A stretch of 64,000 nucleotides of DNA from Alcaligenes parafaecalis (GTDB lineage: Bacteria; Pseudomonadota; Gammaproteobacteria; Burkholderiales; Burkholderiaceae_B): contig NZ_JAPKNA010000002.1 of the NCBI RefSeq assembly GCF_026344135.1, positions 558,001-622,000 of the forward strand, in the 5' to 3' direction. Each line of letters opens with the position of its first letter. Position 1 is the first letter of the stretch. The translations under genes and the position numbers were made by a program. Below, piece by piece: positions 1 to 8,441 of this stretch. The notes under the pieces are model-generated. The model worked only from the letters and a program-made list of their open reading frames with translations. It was not told the origin of the DNA and ran no database searches.

Positions 1-379
1 AACGAGGCTTCAAACCCTGAACACGCGCCTTCTCGCGCATGGCTTCCACTTCCTCGGGGCTGCTGTAGCAGTAGTAGGCATGGCCGTCCTTCAGCAACTG
101 GGCGATGACCTCGCGGTAACGATCCATACGCTGCATCTGGTAGAACGGGCCTTCATCCGCATCCAGACCCAACCACTGCATGCCATCCAGAATGCCCTGC
201 ACCGCCTCGGGGGTGGAGCGCTCCAGATCCGTGTCTTCAATACGCAGCACAAAAGTGCCTTGATGATGACGGGCAAAAGCCCAGGAAAACAGTGCCGTGC
301 GCGCACCGCCCAGGTGCAGATACCCAGTGGGCGAGGGGGCAAAACGGGTGCGAATGACGTTGGAAGTAGACGTGCTCAT
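1..379 (-). CDS. gltX: Glutamyl-tRNA synthetase, N-terminal part (truncated by window edge)
   Basis: The first 126 codons of a class I aminoacyl-tRNA synthetase that charges tRNA-Glu with glutamate in the cytoplasm. The reverse strand reads MSTSTSNVIRTRFAPSPTGY and continues with LHLGGARTALFSWAFA, the HIGH-type nucleotide-binding signature near the N-terminus. It is followed by the typical LRIEDTD and GLDADEGPFYQ segments. The ATG at 377-379 is the only start ahead of the signature. The rest of the gene lies before base 1, so the KMSKS loop and anticodon-binding domain cannot be checked. It lies on the same strand as the two-component genes, with 104 bases between them that probably hold its promoter. 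Confidence 0.93.
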   Translation of the reverse strand, partial: MSTSTSNVIRTRFAPSPTGYLHLGGARTALFSWAFARHHQGTFVLRIEDTDLERSTPEAVQGILDGMQWLGLDADEGPFYQMQRMDRYREVIAQLLKDGHAYYCYSSPEEVEAMREKARVQGLKPR

Positions 380-483
380 AACTTGTGTGTGGCCTTGACC
401 TTGGGGACGCCCGGATACGGGACCGAATCTGCGTATTTTAACTCAGCCCGCCAACTAGGAAAGAATGGCGGCGCAGAAGTGTC

Positions 484-1125
484 CTAATGCCCCGTTTCTG
501 TATTCAGTTGATCGAACTGGCGCACCAGTTCCGCCAGCGAACCGGCCTGCATTTTCTGCATCACACGGGCGCGACGAACCTTGACGGTTACTTCCTTCAC
601 ATCCAGCTCGGCAGCAATCTGCTTGTTCAGCAAACCCTGCACCACACGCATGAATACATCACGCTCGCCCGCGTTCAGACTGTCCCAACGCTGCTGCAAG
701 GTCAGGCGGGTTCTGGCTTCTTCCTTGCGCTGCGCATCGGCTGCCAGAGCCGACTGCACCGCATCAATCAGGGCCTGATCCACAAACGGCTTGGTCAGAA
801 AATCCCAGGCCCCATGCTTGATGGCCTTGACCGCCATATGAATATCGCCATGCCCGGTAATAAAGATGACTGGCATATGCAGCCCGCGCGACTCCATCTG
901 CAAATGAAAGTCCGTGCCGCTTTGTTCAGGCATGCGCACATCCAGTACCAGACAGGCTGGCGCGTTGGATAGAGGGTGCGCCAGAAAGTCCCGCGTAGAG
1001 GCAAAGCTAAGTGCGTTCAAGCCCACGCTGGCCAATAAATCGTCCAGGGCGGCGCGAACGGAAGGGTCATCATCAATGATGTAGACCGTGGGCGTGTTCA
1101 GAGAGGAATCCGGATTGTCTGTCAT
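484..1125 (-). CDS. Two-component response regulator, FixJ/TtrR type
   Basis: A 213-residue cytoplasmic regulator. Residues 13-130 form a receiver domain with the acidic pair in YIIDDDP, the phospho-acceptor Asp62 in VLDVRMP and the switch segment VIFITGHGD. Residues 150-205 form a LuxR/FixJ-type helix-turn-helix (LNAGERDVFMRVVQG, NKQIAAELDVKEVTVKVRRA). This architecture fits a DNA-binding regulator phosphorylated by a partner kinase. Its start overlaps the stop of the kinase gene by 4 bases, so the pair is very likely translationally coupled. The signal and target genes cannot be read from the sequence. Magnesium or a C4-dicarboxylate-like signal are only guesses based on neighbours and family. 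Confidence 0.88.
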   Translation of the reverse strand: MTDNPDSSLNTPTVYIIDDDPSVRAALDDLLASVGLNALSFASTRDFLAHPLSNAPACLVLDVRMPEQSGTDFHLQMESRGLHMPVIFITGHGDIHMAVKAIKHGAWDFLTKPFVDQALIDAVQSALAADAQRKEEARTRLTLQQRWDSLNAGERDVFMRVVQGLLNKQIAAELDVKEVTVKVRRARVMQKMQAGSLAELVRQFDQLNTETGH

Positions 1126-2210
1126 GGCGCCAAAGGTAAGGTGAAATGAAAGGCAGCACCGCCATCGGATTGGTCAGTGGCCCAGATATGGCCGTTATTG
1201 GCATCGATAATTGTGCGGCTGATGGTCAAACCCAGCCCCAGCCCGCTGGCCTTGGTGGTCCAGAAGGTATCAAACAACTGCGACAACTGCGTACCCGACA
1301 AGCCAGGGCCATTGTCTTTAATGGAAAACAGCACCTTGTTGGCTTGCGGCTTGTCGCCCGGCAAGAGGCTGGTTTCTATGGTGATGTGAGCCGCATGGTA
1401 GTCCGAAGGCGGCGACAAGGCTTCGATGGCATTGAGCAGCAAATTTGCCATGACCTGCTGAATCTGGACCCGGTCGGCATAGACCTGAGGCAGATCGGAC
1501 TGCAAGGCCAGACGCAGATCAATATGCTGACGTCGCATCTCGCCACCGGACAGGCCCAGCAGCTCTGTCAAAGCCTGGTTCAGATCAAAAGCGCTGCTGG
1601 TGGGGGCTTCGTTACGGGTAATGCTGCGTACCCGGTCCAGTACATCTTTAGCGCGCTGAGCGTCGTACACAATCCGCTGTGCGGCCGCCTGCGCCTTCTC
1701 TACATTAGGCGGCGAGGCTTCCAGCCAGCGCTGACACGCACCCGCACTGCTATTGATGGCAGCCAAAGGCTGGCTGACTTCGTGAGCAATCGAGGTGCTG
1801 AGTTGCCCCAGAGTCGTCAAACGGGACAGGCGCAGCAAGTGCTCGCGCGTTTCATGAGCGGCTGCCTGCACGGACTTGAGCTTCAGTCCTAGATACGAGG
1901 TGATGGCAATCGCAATAATGCTGATGCCGGTATTGACCAGCCCCACATCGTAGTCACCCGATCGAGTCAGCACAAAGCTGACAACGGTCAGCACCATGCT
2001 GATGCTGGTTAGCGCAATAACCTGCCGGGCCGATAAAAAACGAATCGCTATCAGCAGCAGCGGGGTATGGAACACCGCGGCAGCGATAGCGTAGTTAGTG
2101 ACGGTATCGGCAATGAAGACCAGCGCCATCAAAATACAAATGCCGGTCAAGGCCAGGGCTCGGTACGTTTTGCTCGATAGGAAGTGAAGGGGTGCTTTCA
2201 TGTCTTTCAT
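1122..2210 (-). CDS. Membrane sensor histidine kinase
   Basis: A sensor kinase of about 362 residues with four predicted membrane helices in the first 110 residues, so it has almost no periplasmic sensor domain. The dimerisation domain contains the phospho-acceptor His143 in SIAHEVSQPLAAI, typical of the HPK4 group (FixL, DctB, TtrS). The ATPase domain shows the N box (QVMANLLLNAIEAL), the G1 box (SIKDNGPGLS) and the G2 box (SGLGLGLTIS). The reading frame stays open to 2348 and would overlap the end of mgtA. I prefer the ATG at 2208-2210 because it immediately precedes the first hydrophobic segment; an ATG three codons later is also possible. It is coupled to the downstream response regulator by a 4-base overlap. 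Confidence 0.85.
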   Translation of the reverse strand: MKDMKAPLHFLSSKTYRALALTGICILMALVFIADTVTNYAIAAAVFHTPLLLIAIRFLSARQVIALTSISMVLTVVSFVLTRSGDYDVGLVNTGISIIAIAITSYLGLKLKSVQAAAHETREHLLRLSRLTTLGQLSTSIAHEVSQPLAAINSSAGACQRWLEASPPNVEKAQAAAQRIVYDAQRAKDVLDRVRSITRNEAPTSSAFDLNQALTELLGLSGGEMRRQHIDLRLALQSDLPQVYADRVQIQQVMANLLLNAIEALSPPSDYHAAHITIETSLLPGDKPQANKVLFSIKDNGPGLSGTQLSQLFDTFWTTKASGLGLGLTISRTIIDANNGHIWATDQSDGGAAFHFTLPLAP

Positions 2211-2331
2211 GTATGGACCAGGCTGCAGGCTTGAGTCTGTAGTGTGGCCATCATATACCCGCGGTTCTTTCAGAACGTGCTTCAAGGCTCGGACCCCCGA
2301 AAGGAGCGCCGGGAGTCCAGGCCTGTCAGAC

Positions 2332-5034
2332 TTAGAACCACTGACCAAAGCGGCGGATGTACAGCATTTTCATACCCTGTGCGACCAGGCAGTAGGCCAG
2401 CAAGGTGCCGACCAACCAGGGGAAGTATTCCCAAGGCAGTGGTTGCAGACCCACCATGGCGCCCACGCCGGAGAAGGGCAGGTAAATACCCACAGCGGCA
2501 ATCAGCAAGGTCATCAGCATGACAGGCAGGGCGGCCGTGCTTTGAATGAAGGGGATCTTTTGCGTGCGCAGCATGTGAACCACCAGGGTCTGCGAGAGCA
2601 AGCCTTCGATGAACCAGCCGGACTGGAATAGCGATTGCAGTTCAGGCGTATTGGCGCCAAATACGTACCACATCAAGACAAAGGTACTGATGTCGAAAAT
2701 GGATGAGGTAGGGCCAATCCAGATCATGAAGCGGCCGATATTCTTGGCGTCCCATTTACGGGGTTTGCGCAGAAAGTCCTTGTCCATGCGGTCCCAGGGC
2801 AAAGCCAGTTGGGAGATATCGTAGAGCAGGTTTTGAATCAGCAAGTGGATGGCCAACATGGGCAGGAAGGGGATGAAAGCACTGGCCACCAGTACCGAGA
2901 ACACATTGCCAAAGTTGGAGCTGGCCGTCATGTTCAGGTACTTGATGATGTTGCCAAAGGTCTCGCGGCCTTTGATCACGCCTTCTTCCAGCACCAGCAG
3001 GTTCTTTTCCAGCAAGATGATGTCTGCCGATTCCTTGGCAATATCCGTGCCGCTATCAACCGAAATGCCCACGTCAGCATCGCGCAGGGCGGGGGCGTCG
3101 TTGATGCCATCACCCAGAAAACCGACGGTGTGACCATTGGCCTGCAAGGCTTTCAGAACACGCGATTTTTGCAGTGGAGTGAGCTTGGCAAAAACCGAGT
3201 GACGCTCGACCGCGCAGCGCAGATCGGGTTCTTGCATCAGTTCGATCTCAGGGCCGAGCAAAGGCTTGCCAGGTTCCAGACCCACTTCACGGCAGATTTT
3301 CGCGGTGATGATTTCGTTATCGCCAGTCAGCACTTTTACAGCTACACCGTGCTCGGTCAGGGCGGCAATGGCTTGGGCGGCACTTTCTTTAGGTGGGTCC
3401 AGGAAGGTCAGCAAACCTTGCACGGTCATCTCGCGCTCGTCCTGGGCTTCGTAGCGGCTCTTGGCCTGTTCAACAGAAATGGAGCGAGTGGCAATCAGCA
3501 AGACACGGAAGCCGTCCGAGTTGTAGCGGTAAGCCATTTTCAGCAGACGGGCGCGTTGCTCGGTATCCAGAGGCAAGCGCTGATCACCGTCCTGTACGTG
3601 GGTGGCAATGCTGAGCATTTCTTCCACCGCACCTTTGCACACCATCAACTGTTCGCCCTGCGTGTCTTGTACGACAACCGACAGGCGACGACGCACAAAG
3701 TCAAAAGGCAGCTCGTCAATCTTGCGGTAAGAGCCAATGGCCTGGCGGGCAGACGGTGTTTTTTCTGCAAAGCGCAGCACAGCCTGATCCATCAGATTTT
3801 TGACGCCGCTTTGATGCAGGCTGTTTAGCAAGGCCAATTCCAGAATGCGTGGGCTATTGCGATCATCCAGGCCCAGGTGGTGTTCCAGAATAATGCGGTC
3901 TTGTGTCAGGGTGCCGGTCTTGTCGGTACACAGCACATCCATCGCACCAAAGTTCTGAATGGCGTTCAGGCGTTTGACCACCACCTTGTTCTTGGCCATG
4001 GCCACCGCGCCTTTGGCCAGGTTGGAGGACACAATCATGGGCAGCATTTCGGGGGTCAGGCCCACGGCGACAGCCAGTGCGAACAGGAAGGCTTCCGTCC
4101 AGTCGCCTTTGGAAAAACCGTTGATCAGCAGCACGATAGGCACCATGACCAGCATGAAGCGAATCAGCAGCCAACTGACACTATTCACGCCCCGGTCAAA
4201 CGACGTTTCAGCGCGTGAGCCGACAATGGCTTTGGCCAGCGAACCAAAGTAGGTTTTGGAGCCCGTGGCGATAACGACCGCCGTGGCTGTACCGCTGACC
4301 ACATTGGTGCCCATAAAGCACATATTGTTTTGTTCCAGTACCCCAGCCTGATCACTGGAGGCGGTGGCACTTTTACTGCTGACAGCACTGAAGACATCGT
4401 ATTTTTCAACCGGCAGTGCTTCCCCAGTCAGGGCGGCCTGGCTGACGAACAAATCGCGGGATTCAATCAGGCGCAGATCAGCCGGGATCATGTCGCCTGC
4501 CGACAGACGCACGATATCGCCGGGCACGATCTGGCTCATGGGAATTTCGCGCATGACGGTGGAGCTGGATACTGTGGAGCGGCGTTGCACGCTGGCCGTG
4601 GTGCGCACCATGGCTTTCAGTGCCTGGGCGGCTTTGCCGGAACGGTATTCCTGCCAGAAACGCAGCAGGCCGCTGAGTGTGACCATGATCACAATGATCA
4701 GCACGCCGGTGTAATCCACTTCTTCGCCCGAGCGCATGGGCAAAATAATGTCGGTGACGGCGCTGACAGCGGCCAGCACCATCAAGACCGCAATAAAGGG
4801 GTTTTTGAAGGCCAGGGCCAACTGAATCAGGGCGTGGGCAGGCTTGTCCCGGGCGACCTCGTTGGGACCGTATTCGGTCAGGCGGCTCAAGGCCTCGGCG
4901 TCGGTCAGGCCGTTCAGATTGGCTTGTACAGAGGCCAGGGTCGTCTCCAGGCTAAGCCCGGTTTCGGTGGCCGTGCGCAGTTTGGCGTCGTGATCCACTG
5001 AGCGCAGTGGCGGACGGTGTTGTTGAATGCTCAT
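2332..5034 (-). CDS. mgtA: MgtA-type magnesium-importing P-type ATPase
   Basis: A 900-residue inner-membrane P3B ATPase, expected to import Mg2+ with ATP hydrolysis, at normal family length. It has a cation-ATPase N-terminal domain (residues 25-80), the actuator motif LTGEALPVEK near residue 205, the phosphorylation site Asp371 in DKTGTLTQD, the hinge motif GDGINDAPALRDADVGISVD, and paired membrane helices at about 75-125, 285-335 and in the last 200 residues. The start is supported by AGGAG seven bases upstream. The gene has a leader of several hundred bases with hairpins and a short ORF (separate entries), in line with the leader-based magnesium control known for enterobacterial mgtA. The two-component genes follow 121 bases downstream. 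Confidence 0.93.
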   Translation of the reverse strand: MSIQQHRPPLRSVDHDAKLRTATETGLSLETTLASVQANLNGLTDAEALSRLTEYGPNEVARDKPAHALIQLALAFKNPFIAVLMVLAAVSAVTDIILPMRSGEEVDYTGVLIIVIMVTLSGLLRFWQEYRSGKAAQALKAMVRTTASVQRRSTVSSSTVMREIPMSQIVPGDIVRLSAGDMIPADLRLIESRDLFVSQAALTGEALPVEKYDVFSAVSSKSATASSDQAGVLEQNNMCFMGTNVVSGTATAVVIATGSKTYFGSLAKAIVGSRAETSFDRGVNSVSWLLIRFMLVMVPIVLLINGFSKGDWTEAFLFALAVAVGLTPEMLPMIVSSNLAKGAVAMAKNKVVVKRLNAIQNFGAMDVLCTDKTGTLTQDRIILEHHLGLDDRNSPRILELALLNSLHQSGVKNLMDQAVLRFAEKTPSARQAIGSYRKIDELPFDFVRRRLSVVVQDTQGEQLMVCKGAVEEMLSIATHVQDGDQRLPLDTEQRARLLKMAYRYNSDGFRVLLIATRSISVEQAKSRYEAQDEREMTVQGLLTFLDPPKESAAQAIAALTEHGVAVKVLTGDNEIITAKICREVGLEPGKPLLGPEIELMQEPDLRCAVERHSVFAKLTPLQKSRVLKALQANGHTVGFLGDGINDAPALRDADVGISVDSGTDIAKESADIILLEKNLLVLEEGVIKGRETFGNIIKYLNMTASSNFGNVFSVLVASAFIPFLPMLAIHLLIQNLLYDISQLALPWDRMDKDFLRKPRKWDAKNIGRFMIWIGPTSSIFDISTFVLMWYVFGANTPELQSLFQSGWFIEGLLSQTLVVHMLRTQKIPFIQSTAALPVMLMTLLIAAVGIYLPFSGVGAMVGLQPLPWEYFPWLVGTLLAYCLVAQGMKMLYIRRFGQWF

Positions 5035-5060
5035 GTAATGCTCCTGGGGTACAGGCGTGA

Positions 5061-5123
5061 CAATGCTGTCCGTCCTTGAAGGCGGACGCAGCAGGTCCTG
5101 CCGACCTGTTTCAGGGTCGGCAA
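5061..5123 (-). promoter_or_regulatory. Tandem hairpins in the mgtA leader
   Basis: Two inverted repeats lie between the possible leader ORF and the mgtA ribosome-binding site. One has arms TGCCGACC (5099-5106) and GGTCGGCA (5115-5122) with an 8-base loop. The second pairs TGCTGTCCG (5064-5072) with the segment at 5083-5093, with a 2-base bulge. Neither is followed by a U-run on the mgtA strand, so they look like leader structure rather than simple terminators. A role in magnesium control is inference from position. Confidence 0.4.
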
Positions 5124-5172
5124 ACTAAAGGTAAGAACAAGCGGATTTATTTAGTCAGCGTCAGGCCAGCGC

Positions 5173-5391
5173 TTAGTGGCTGGGCAAGGTGCAGCGCCAC
5201 ACTCGCGCTGAGGGTGGTTTTTCACTGTCTGCAACCCAGTGGATCTCTGGTTTGCGACTGGCCGTGTTGATACGCCAGGCAAGAGCGGGGCGATGGCTGG
5301 GGACAGTGCGCTCGGTATGGCACGGTGTAGCAAGTGGCGATCGGCAAGGCGCAAAGGCCCGGATCGGTCCAGTATGAATAATGCGGTGCAT
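5173..5391 (-). CDS. Possible mgtA leader peptide ORF
   Basis: A 72-codon ORF on the mgtA strand that ends 138 bases before the mgtA start. Its ATG is preceded by a strong AGGAG at a 6-base spacing, the best translation signal in this otherwise gene-free region. The product begins MHRIIHTGPIRAFAPCR, is rich in Pro, His and Arg, has no membrane segment and resembles nothing I recognise. Salmonella mgtA is controlled by the proline-containing leader peptide MgtL, so a regulatory leader ORF is plausible here. There is no sequence similarity to MgtL to support it. It could also be a chance ORF. Confidence 0.35.
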   Translation of the reverse strand: MHRIIHTGPIRAFAPCRSPLATPCHTERTVPSHRPALAWRINTASRKPEIHWVADSEKPPSARVWRCTLPSH

Positions 5392-5783
5392 GGGTGGCTC
5401 CTGGTCGTGCTGCGCAAGCCACTTCAGCAGACGACCCGGTGGATCAGTGGTGTCTGAGGAGCCTGTGCAGCATCTTTCTTCGACTGTCGTCGCTGGACAT
5501 AGTGTGTGTTTTTCCTGTCAGAGAGAACGAAAGGTCCTGCTTTCCGAACGGATGTTATTTTACGGTCTGCAAGCGGCTTTGCGACTGGCTTTGCGCCGTT
5601 TTTGCCCAGGCATTGGCGTATGGGGTTTATACGAAAGTATATGAATGGCCTGCGGCAGGGTAAAAAGCGGGCAGATGATGCAAGACAGATATAGCCAGCC
5701 AAGTCCCTTTTATTTGTGGGCGGCTGTGCTTAAGATGGGGGATTCATTATTTTGGTGCGTGATCTTCTTATGGCGGAACAATC
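5392..5783. other. Intergenic region between divergent mgtA leader and Pat-like gene
   Basis: About 390 bases with several overlapping short ORFs on both strands, none with a convincing ribosome-binding site or protein character. It must contain the divergent promoters for the mgtA transcript and for the acetyltransferase gene. A TATA-like stretch around 5630-5640 is the only AT-rich core. I cannot assign promoter elements with confidence. Confidence 0.4.
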
Positions 5784-8255
5784 ATGGCAGCCCTAAGGCA
5801 TCGTCTGACAGCATTGTTTGAGCCCCGTTCGGTGTTGGTCGTTTCCACATTACCCTTGCCGCTGATCAAGGATATGCCAGCTCGGCTGGCTGGACGGATC
5901 ACCCAGGCGCGCATTACGGCCACGCAGGTTCTGGTGCCAGACCGTCTGGAAGGCTTGACCGATACCCAGCGCCTGGATTTGGCGCTGGTGTGTATTGAGC
6001 CGGTGCGTTTGCCGCAGGCTCTGGATGCCATCCGGGTCCACAAGCCGCGCGTGGTGCTGCTGTTGCCCTCGAACCTGGCCTCCCGCGACCCCATGGAAGA
6101 CATGGTGTATGCACGCTCCTGGGCGCGTATCAATAATTGCCTGGTGCTGGGGCCGCGTGCGTTCGGCATACAGCGGCCACATATGGGCATCAACCTTAGC
6201 CATGAGCCACAAATGGCCTTGGCGGGGCGAGTGGCCTTGGTATCCCAGTCGCGCTCGATTACCTCGGCCTTGATGGACTGGGCGGATGATGTCAGTTTGG
6301 GTTTTTCCGCCATTGTGTCGGTCGGGGATGAGGCCGTCATTGATGTGCCCGAGGTGCTGGAATATCTGGCAATGGACCCGCGTACTGACAGTATCGCGCT
6401 GTATCTGGAACACACACCGGCCTCTCGTCGTTTTACCAGTGCTTTGCACGCGGTGGCAGCCGTCAAGCCCGTGGTGGTTTTGAAGGTAGGTGGTCAGCGT
6501 CAGCAGGGCGAGGCCCACGAGGCGGTGTTCAATGCCTTGATGCGACGTGTAGGCGCGGTGCGCATTCGTTATTTTGTGCAGTTGTTTTCGGCCTTGAAAG
6601 TGCTGGTCTATACCCGTCGTCCCAAAGGGCGGCGTATTGCCTTGTTCTCCAATGGCAATGGCGCAGCGCAGATGGCTTTGGATGTATTGGGCTCGGATGC
6701 GGCGGTGACTTGCCCGGAGCTGTCTGCTTCGACCCAACGTGCGCTGGATAATCTGCTGGCTCCTGGTGATCAGGTACAAAACCCGGTGGTGACCTATGTG
6801 CCGCTGACGCCCATGCGTATCGATTCGGTTATCTCCACCTTGCTGGATGACAAGGATATCGACGGGGTACTGGTCTTGCTGACCCCTGATCCCTTGGCCG
6901 ATATGCCTGCGGTCTCACGAGAGCTGGCCATGCTATCGGCCAGTGCCCGTAAACCCATCATCACGTGTCTGATTGGTGATGCGGATATGCGGCCTTTGCG
7001 TCATTTGCTGGACGGGGTAGGAACCCCCGCTTTCCGTACTCCGGATACGGCTGCCAACGCCTTTGATCTGCTGGCCCGATATCACTACAACCAGCACTTG
7101 TCGCAGCAAACTTTGCCGCCCTTGCCGCTGGGGACTCTGCCCGAAGTGGAACCGGCCCGCGAACTGGTACGTCAGATTCAAAGCGAACGGCGCGAGGCCA
7201 GCGAGCAGGAGTGTCGTGATCTGCTGCGCTACTTTCACGTGCCTGTGGTGGATCTGCGTGTCACCCACGATCAGGGTGAACCGGATCCCGATGTTTCAGC
7301 TATGGGCCTGCGTTTCGAGACCGACGACAAGCTCGGGCCCTATGCCGTGTTTGGCGGGGCAGACCATGCGGATTGGTTGTCCTCTTCCTATCCGGCGGTC
7401 GAGCTGCCACCGCTGAACCGTTATTTGGCGCGTCAGTTGGTTGAGCGTAGTCCGCTGTGGCGCAAGAGCTTGTCCTCGCAGTTGACGCCCTTGGTGCTGA
7501 CGCAACTTCTGCAGGTGCTGGAGCGTTTGTCGGACTTGATGAGCGAGCTGCCCGGCGTACGTCGTGTCGTTCTGGACCCGATCATGGCGGGTGAAAACAG
7601 CCTGTACATCAAGAGCATTTCTATTTCCCTGAGCAAGCAGTCCATGCTGGTGCTGCCCGAAACGGCAGGCTATCGCCACATGGCGATTCATCCTTACCCG
7701 CGTCATCTGATCGAGCGGCGTCAGTTCAAGGATGATCAGCGCTGGACCTTGCGACCTATCCGCCCGGAAGATGCCGAGGCGCTGCAAGCCTTCATGCGCG
7801 GCCTGTCGGATGAAAGCCGTTATATGCGCTTTGTGTCCATGCTGCGCGAACTGACACCACGCATGTTGTCCCGCTATACCCGAATCGACTACGACCGGGA
7901 GCTGGCGCTGATCGCGACGGTGCGCTCGCCTAATCCCGACAACCGTAACCATCCGCGTGACGAGATTATTGGCTTTGCCCACTATCTGCGTAATGGCGAT
8001 GGCCGGGGGGCGGAGTATGCCCTGGTGATTGGGGATGCCTGGCAGCGACGTGGCCTGGGGTTCACCTTGATGGAAGCCTTGATCCAGGCAGCCGCCGAGC
8101 AGGGGCTGACCTATATAGACGGTTATGTGCTGGCTTCCAATGCCCCCATGCAAGCCTTGATGAAGCGTTTGGGTTTCCAGAATGATGCTGACCCTGAGGA
8201 TCCCAGCATGCGCCGTGTCTGGCTGGATCTGGGTGAGACACGTCGTTCAGATTAA
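5784..8255 (+). CDS. Pat/PatZ-like protein acetyltransferase with degenerate acyl-CoA synthetase domain
   Basis: An 823-residue protein with the domain order of bacterial Pat/YfiQ lysine acetyltransferases: an NDP-forming acyl-CoA synthetase-like part (residues 5-640) fused to a C-terminal GNAT domain (about 650-815). The GNAT part looks intact, with acetyl-CoA-binding QRRGLGFTLMEAL and the terminal NAPMQALMKRLGF. The N-terminal CoA-binding fold starts SVLVVSTLPL instead of a glycine-rich Rossmann turn. The ATP-grasp part (about 460-640) is shorter than usual and I cannot find the usual ATP-binding lysine segment. This suggests a regulatory rather than catalytic synthetase module. It probably acetylates metabolic enzymes such as acetyl-CoA synthetase, by family analogy. 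A weak GGCGGA precedes the start. It appears monocistronic. Confidence 0.82.
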   Translation: MAALRHRLTALFEPRSVLVVSTLPLPLIKDMPARLAGRITQARITATQVLVPDRLEGLTDTQRLDLALVCIEPVRLPQALDAIRVHKPRVVLLLPSNLASRDPMEDMVYARSWARINNCLVLGPRAFGIQRPHMGINLSHEPQMALAGRVALVSQSRSITSALMDWADDVSLGFSAIVSVGDEAVIDVPEVLEYLAMDPRTDSIALYLEHTPASRRFTSALHAVAAVKPVVVLKVGGQRQQGEAHEAVFNALMRRVGAVRIRYFVQLFSALKVLVYTRRPKGRRIALFSNGNGAAQMALDVLGSDAAVTCPELSASTQRALDNLLAPGDQVQNPVVTYVPLTPMRIDSVISTLLDDKDIDGVLVLLTPDPLADMPAVSRELAMLSASARKPIITCLIGDADMRPLRHLLDGVGTPAFRTPDTAANAFDLLARYHYNQHLSQQTLPPLPLGTLPEVEPARELVRQIQSERREASEQECRDLLRYFHVPVVDLRVTHDQGEPDPDVSAMGLRFETDDKLGPYAVFGGADHADWLSSSYPAVELPPLNRYLARQLVERSPLWRKSLSSQLTPLVLTQLLQVLERLSDLMSELPGVRRVVLDPIMAGENSLYIKSISISLSKQSMLVLPETAGYRHMAIHPYPRHLIERRQFKDDQRWTLRPIRPEDAEALQAFMRGLSDESRYMRFVSMLRELTPRMLSRYTRIDYDRELALIATVRSPNPDNRNHPRDEIIGFAHYLRNGDGRGAEYALVIGDAWQRRGLGFTLMEALIQAAAEQGLTYIDGYVLASNAPMQALMKRLGFQNDADPEDPSMRRVWLDLGETRRSD

Positions 8256-8441
8256 AGGCGGGCGGTTTAGCTGGTTCTACAGGGAAGTAAGCGTTTAATT
8301 GTTTCTTGATGTCCCGATTCACTCAACGGTGGCGAGACTATGATGCGGTCGTGATGGCAGGCAGGTCGGCGCTGGAGCGCTGACTGACGCCGCATCAATA
8401 GATGGTGTCTGCCACCGCTGGCGCCATATACCGGGGTCACA

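Noticed and set aside
5381..5702. Several overlapping frames of 60-92 codons on both strands upstream of the Pat-like gene
   Set aside because: They overlap one another on both strands, lack ribosome-binding sites and show no protein character. Only the frame at 5173-5391 has a strong translation signal.
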